Below are positions 12,466-13,912 of a stretch of DNA of 13,912 nt, piece by piece. Under the pieces are notes generated by a model. That model saw only the letters and a list, made by a program, of their open reading frames with translations, was not told the DNA's origin and ran no database searches. The DNA lies in the NCBI GenBank assembly GCA_035714625.1, contig DASTLT010000192.1:1-13912 (forward strand), written 5' to 3'. A program made the translations under genes and the position numbers. This DNA comes from GCA-003244245 sp035714625 (GTDB taxonomy: Bacteria; Actinomycetota; Actinomycetes; Mycobacteriales; Pseudonocardiaceae). Every line of letters starts with the position of its first letter. The stretch's first letter is position 1.

Positions 12466-13734
12466 CTACCCGGTGCGCCCAGCAGCATCCGGCCTGCTGG
12501 CCTGCCGCCCGCGCAGCCCGCCGGCCAGGCTCCGGGTGAGCGGGATCATCGCCCGCCAGCCCGCCCGCAGGCACATCAGCCCGAACGGGGCCAGATCGTC
12601 GCGGGCGAACCAGGCCGTCTCGTCGACCAGACGCAGCGACATCACCCAGGACACCAGGCTGAGCTCGCCGCTGCGCCGGTAGCTCAGCGCGGCTATCGGG
12701 TCGTAGTCCTCCACCAGGAGCCGGCGCCCGGTGAGCTGCAGGCCGGATGTGATCGGCCGGCCGGTCAGGTCCAGATGTGCAGCCACCACGACGTCGATGC
12801 CCGCGTCGTCGGAGAACAGCCGGAACTGGGCGCCCAGGCGTGGGTTGAAGTCCAGCAGCTTGTACTGACCGTCCCGGGGATCCCAGCGGTACTCCAGGCT
12901 GAGGATGCCCTGGAAACCCAGTTGGGCCACCAGTTGCGTGGCCTGCTCGTGCAGCTCCGGGTTGTCCACCCAGCGGCCGAGGCTGGTCCGGCCGGTGTGC
13001 GCGGGATAGCAGCGCTCCTTGATCCCGACGAAGCCCGGCCGGCAGCGGGCCCGGGCGTCACAGTAACCGTGGAAGAAGTAGTCCTGGCTGGGGCAGCGGG
13101 GGATGTACTCCTGCAGCATCAGGCTCTCCCCCGGGGGCTCGGCGCAGGCCCGGTAGAGGCGGGCGAGGTCATCGGGGCCAGCCAGCAGCGCGGTGCTCAG
13201 CAGCCGAGGTCCCCGCCTGGCCGGCCCGGGGACCGCCGGCTTGGCGATCAGCGGGAAGCCGACCTGGCTGGCGAAGTCCTCTGCCTCGGCCAGCGAACCC
13301 ACCATCGCGGCGGCCGGGCAGGGCAGCTCCAGCTCCCGACACAACTGGTAGAGCGAGTACTTGCCGGCCACCCGGCGCGGCAGGTCGCTGGGCGGATCGG
13401 GGAACAGGAACCATTGCCGCAGCGCGGCGCCATGCTCGGCGAGAAAGATCGCCCCCGCGTCATCGGTGGGGATCAGCACCGCCCGGCGGCCGATCCGCTC
13501 GGCGAGCGTCACCAGCCCGGCTCGCAACCGCTGCACATCATCGGCCTGCGTGCGCCAGAACCACCGGCCGCACAGGTAGCGCGAACCGGCTGCGGGCGCC
13601 AACGGCTCCGCGAGCACCCCGTAGACTGGGACCCCGAGCCGGCCCAGGCTGCGGATCGCCCCCAGCCCGCCGTGGTGGCGGACATTGCGGTCGAGCGTGA
13701 GAACTACTGCTGGGGTTGTGGTGTCAATTGTCAC
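12466..13734 (-). CDS. ATP-grasp ligase
   Basis: The product has 422 residues. The N-terminal Rossmann-like domain starts VVLTLDRNVRHHGGLGAIRSL (split 10-30). It is followed by VLIPTDDAGAIFLAEHG (86-102), the pre-ATP-grasp part. The ATP-grasp core has KYSLYQLCRELELPCP (125-140) and FPLIAKPA (160-167), where Lys165 should contact ATP. LMLQEYIP (205-212) and LLDFNPRLGAQFRLF (293-307) complete it; Asp295, Asn297 and Arg299 fit the metal and phosphate site. It resembles carboxylate-amine ligases that join an amino acid to a carboxyl or amine through an acyl phosphate; the substrate is unknown. GTG 13734 has GAGGG just upstream. It heads the operon with the lipoprotein dehydrogenase. A role in modifying the envelope glycan is suggested only by context. 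Confidence 0.85.
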   Translation of the reverse strand: MTIDTTTPAVVLTLDRNVRHHGGLGAIRSLGRLGVPVYGVLAEPLAPAAGSRYLCGRWFWRTQADDVQRLRAGLVTLAERIGRRAVLIPTDDAGAIFLAEHGAALRQWFLFPDPPSDLPRRVAGKYSLYQLCRELELPCPAAAMVGSLAEAEDFASQVGFPLIAKPAVPGPARRGPRLLSTALLAGPDDLARLYRACAEPPGESLMLQEYIPRCPSQDYFFHGYCDARARCRPGFVGIKERCYPAHTGRTSLGRWVDNPELHEQATQLVAQLGFQGILSLEYRWDPRDGQYKLLDFNPRLGAQFRLFSDDAGIDVVVAAHLDLTGRPITSGLQLTGRRLLVEDYDPIAALSYRRSGELSLVSWVMSLRLVDETAWFARDDLAPFGLMCLRAGWRAMIPLTRSLAGGLRGRQASRPDAAGRTG

Positions 13735-13839
13735 GCGTGTCCCTCATACCGTGCTGCCGGGCAGCGAGTTGACTGGTAAGTGGCTTGCAGACTCAGCGGT
13801 GCCGGGCATCGTCGTATTGCGAGGCCAATGGCTATTGCA

Positions 13840-13849
13840 CCCCCCCCCC
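13840..13849. repeat. homopolymer run of ten C
   Basis: Ten consecutive C on the plus strand (ten G on the strand of the ATP-grasp gene) lie between the shared motif and the ATP-grasp start, about 91 bp before it. Such runs are prone to slippage in replication and also to sequencing error. Confidence 0.9.
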
Positions 13850-13865
13850 GCGGCTCCCCCGATAG

Positions 13866-13875
13866 GCGTTACCCA
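13866..13875 (-). promoter_or_regulatory. shared motif TGGGTAACGC, copy 3
   Basis: This is the exact 10-mer on the minus strand, facing the ATP-grasp/lipoprotein operon about 130 nt before its GTG. On the plus strand GTTACC (13868-13873) is followed 13 bp later by GTCACC (13881-13886), a direct-repeat arrangement like that bound by OmpR-type regulators. Confidence 0.45.
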
Positions 13876-13912
13876 TTAGAGTCACCTACCAGGCGGCTGA
13901 CCCTACTCCCCG

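Larger units (their letters stand above)
13735..13912. promoter_or_regulatory. upstream region of the ATP-grasp operon
   Basis: This 178-bp stretch to the window edge holds, reading toward the ATP-grasp gene, the TGGGTAACGC motif, a ten-base G/C homopolymer and a GCTGC-CGG-GCAGC hairpin (13753-13765) close to the ribosome site. No reliable -35/-10 pair can be picked out. Any gene to the right lies beyond the window. Confidence 0.45.

Noticed and set aside
12426..12488. Longer N-terminus for the lipoprotein from a start at 12488
   Set aside because: It would overlap the ATP-grasp gene and place 21 hydrophilic residues before the signal peptide; ATG 12425 has a GGAGG site and gives a normal lipoprotein signal.
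11037..13779. Two long plus-strand frames (11037-12212 and 12001-13779) opposite the lipoprotein and ATP-grasp genes
   Set aside because: They are antisense artefacts of high GC. The minus-strand products carry clear family motifs, a lipobox and ribosome sites.

Overview
The window looks like chromosomal DNA from a high-GC actinobacterium. Third codon positions are almost all G or C, GTG starts are common, and overlapping ATGA/GTGA stop-start junctions are frequent. The genus cannot be read from the sequence. Ten protein genes are supported, nine of them complete. Most of the window is a Wzx/Wzy-type surface-polysaccharide locus. I see no tRNA, rRNA, CRISPR array, transposase or integrase.

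Layout. (1) 1-1082, minus strand: a DnaK-like ATPase domain protein whose 3' end lies outside the window, with a degenerate nucleotide-binding site. (2) 1083-1610: a divergent control region with an AT-rich island, short palindromes and a 16-bp tandem duplication. (3) 1611-8438, plus strand: six tightly overlapping genes. In order they are a Gfo/Idh/MocA sugar oxidoreductase, a DegT/DnrJ/EryC1 sugar aminotransferase, a kinase-less Wzz-like co-polymerase, a MurJ/MviN-like flippase, a Wzy/O-antigen-ligase-like polymerase, and a polyprenyl-phosphate sugar-1-phosphate transferase that would start the glycan. (4) 8551-10596, minus strand: a fused Alg14-Alg13-type glycosyltransferase and a FemAB/GNAT-like acyltransferase. 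They converge on the six-gene operon with only 112 bp between. (5) 10597-10921: a second divergent control region containing a perfect GGTCAC-A-GTGACC inverted repeat. (6) 10922-11134, plus strand: a small single-pass membrane protein. (7) 11145-13734, minus strand: an ATP-grasp ligase followed by a lipoprotein of the glucose/sorbosone dehydrogenase family. (8) 13735-13912: the upstream region of the ATP-grasp gene.

How the genes may work together (inference). The oxidoreductase and aminotransferase make an amino sugar nucleotide. The phosphosugar transferase loads the first sugar on undecaprenyl phosphate and the Alg14-Alg13 fusion adds a second. The MurJ-like protein flips the lipid-linked unit, Wzy polymerises it and the Wzz-like protein sets chain length. 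The FemAB-like protein and the ATP-grasp ligase may attach acyl or aminoacyl groups, and the lipoprotein dehydrogenase may act on sugars outside the membrane.

The most striking signal outside the genes is one exact 10-mer, TGGGTAACGC. It occurs once upstream of each of the three polysaccharide-related operons (1380-1389 plus; 10777-10786 minus; 13866-13875 minus). Each copy faces the operon it precedes, which suggests that the three units form one regulon.
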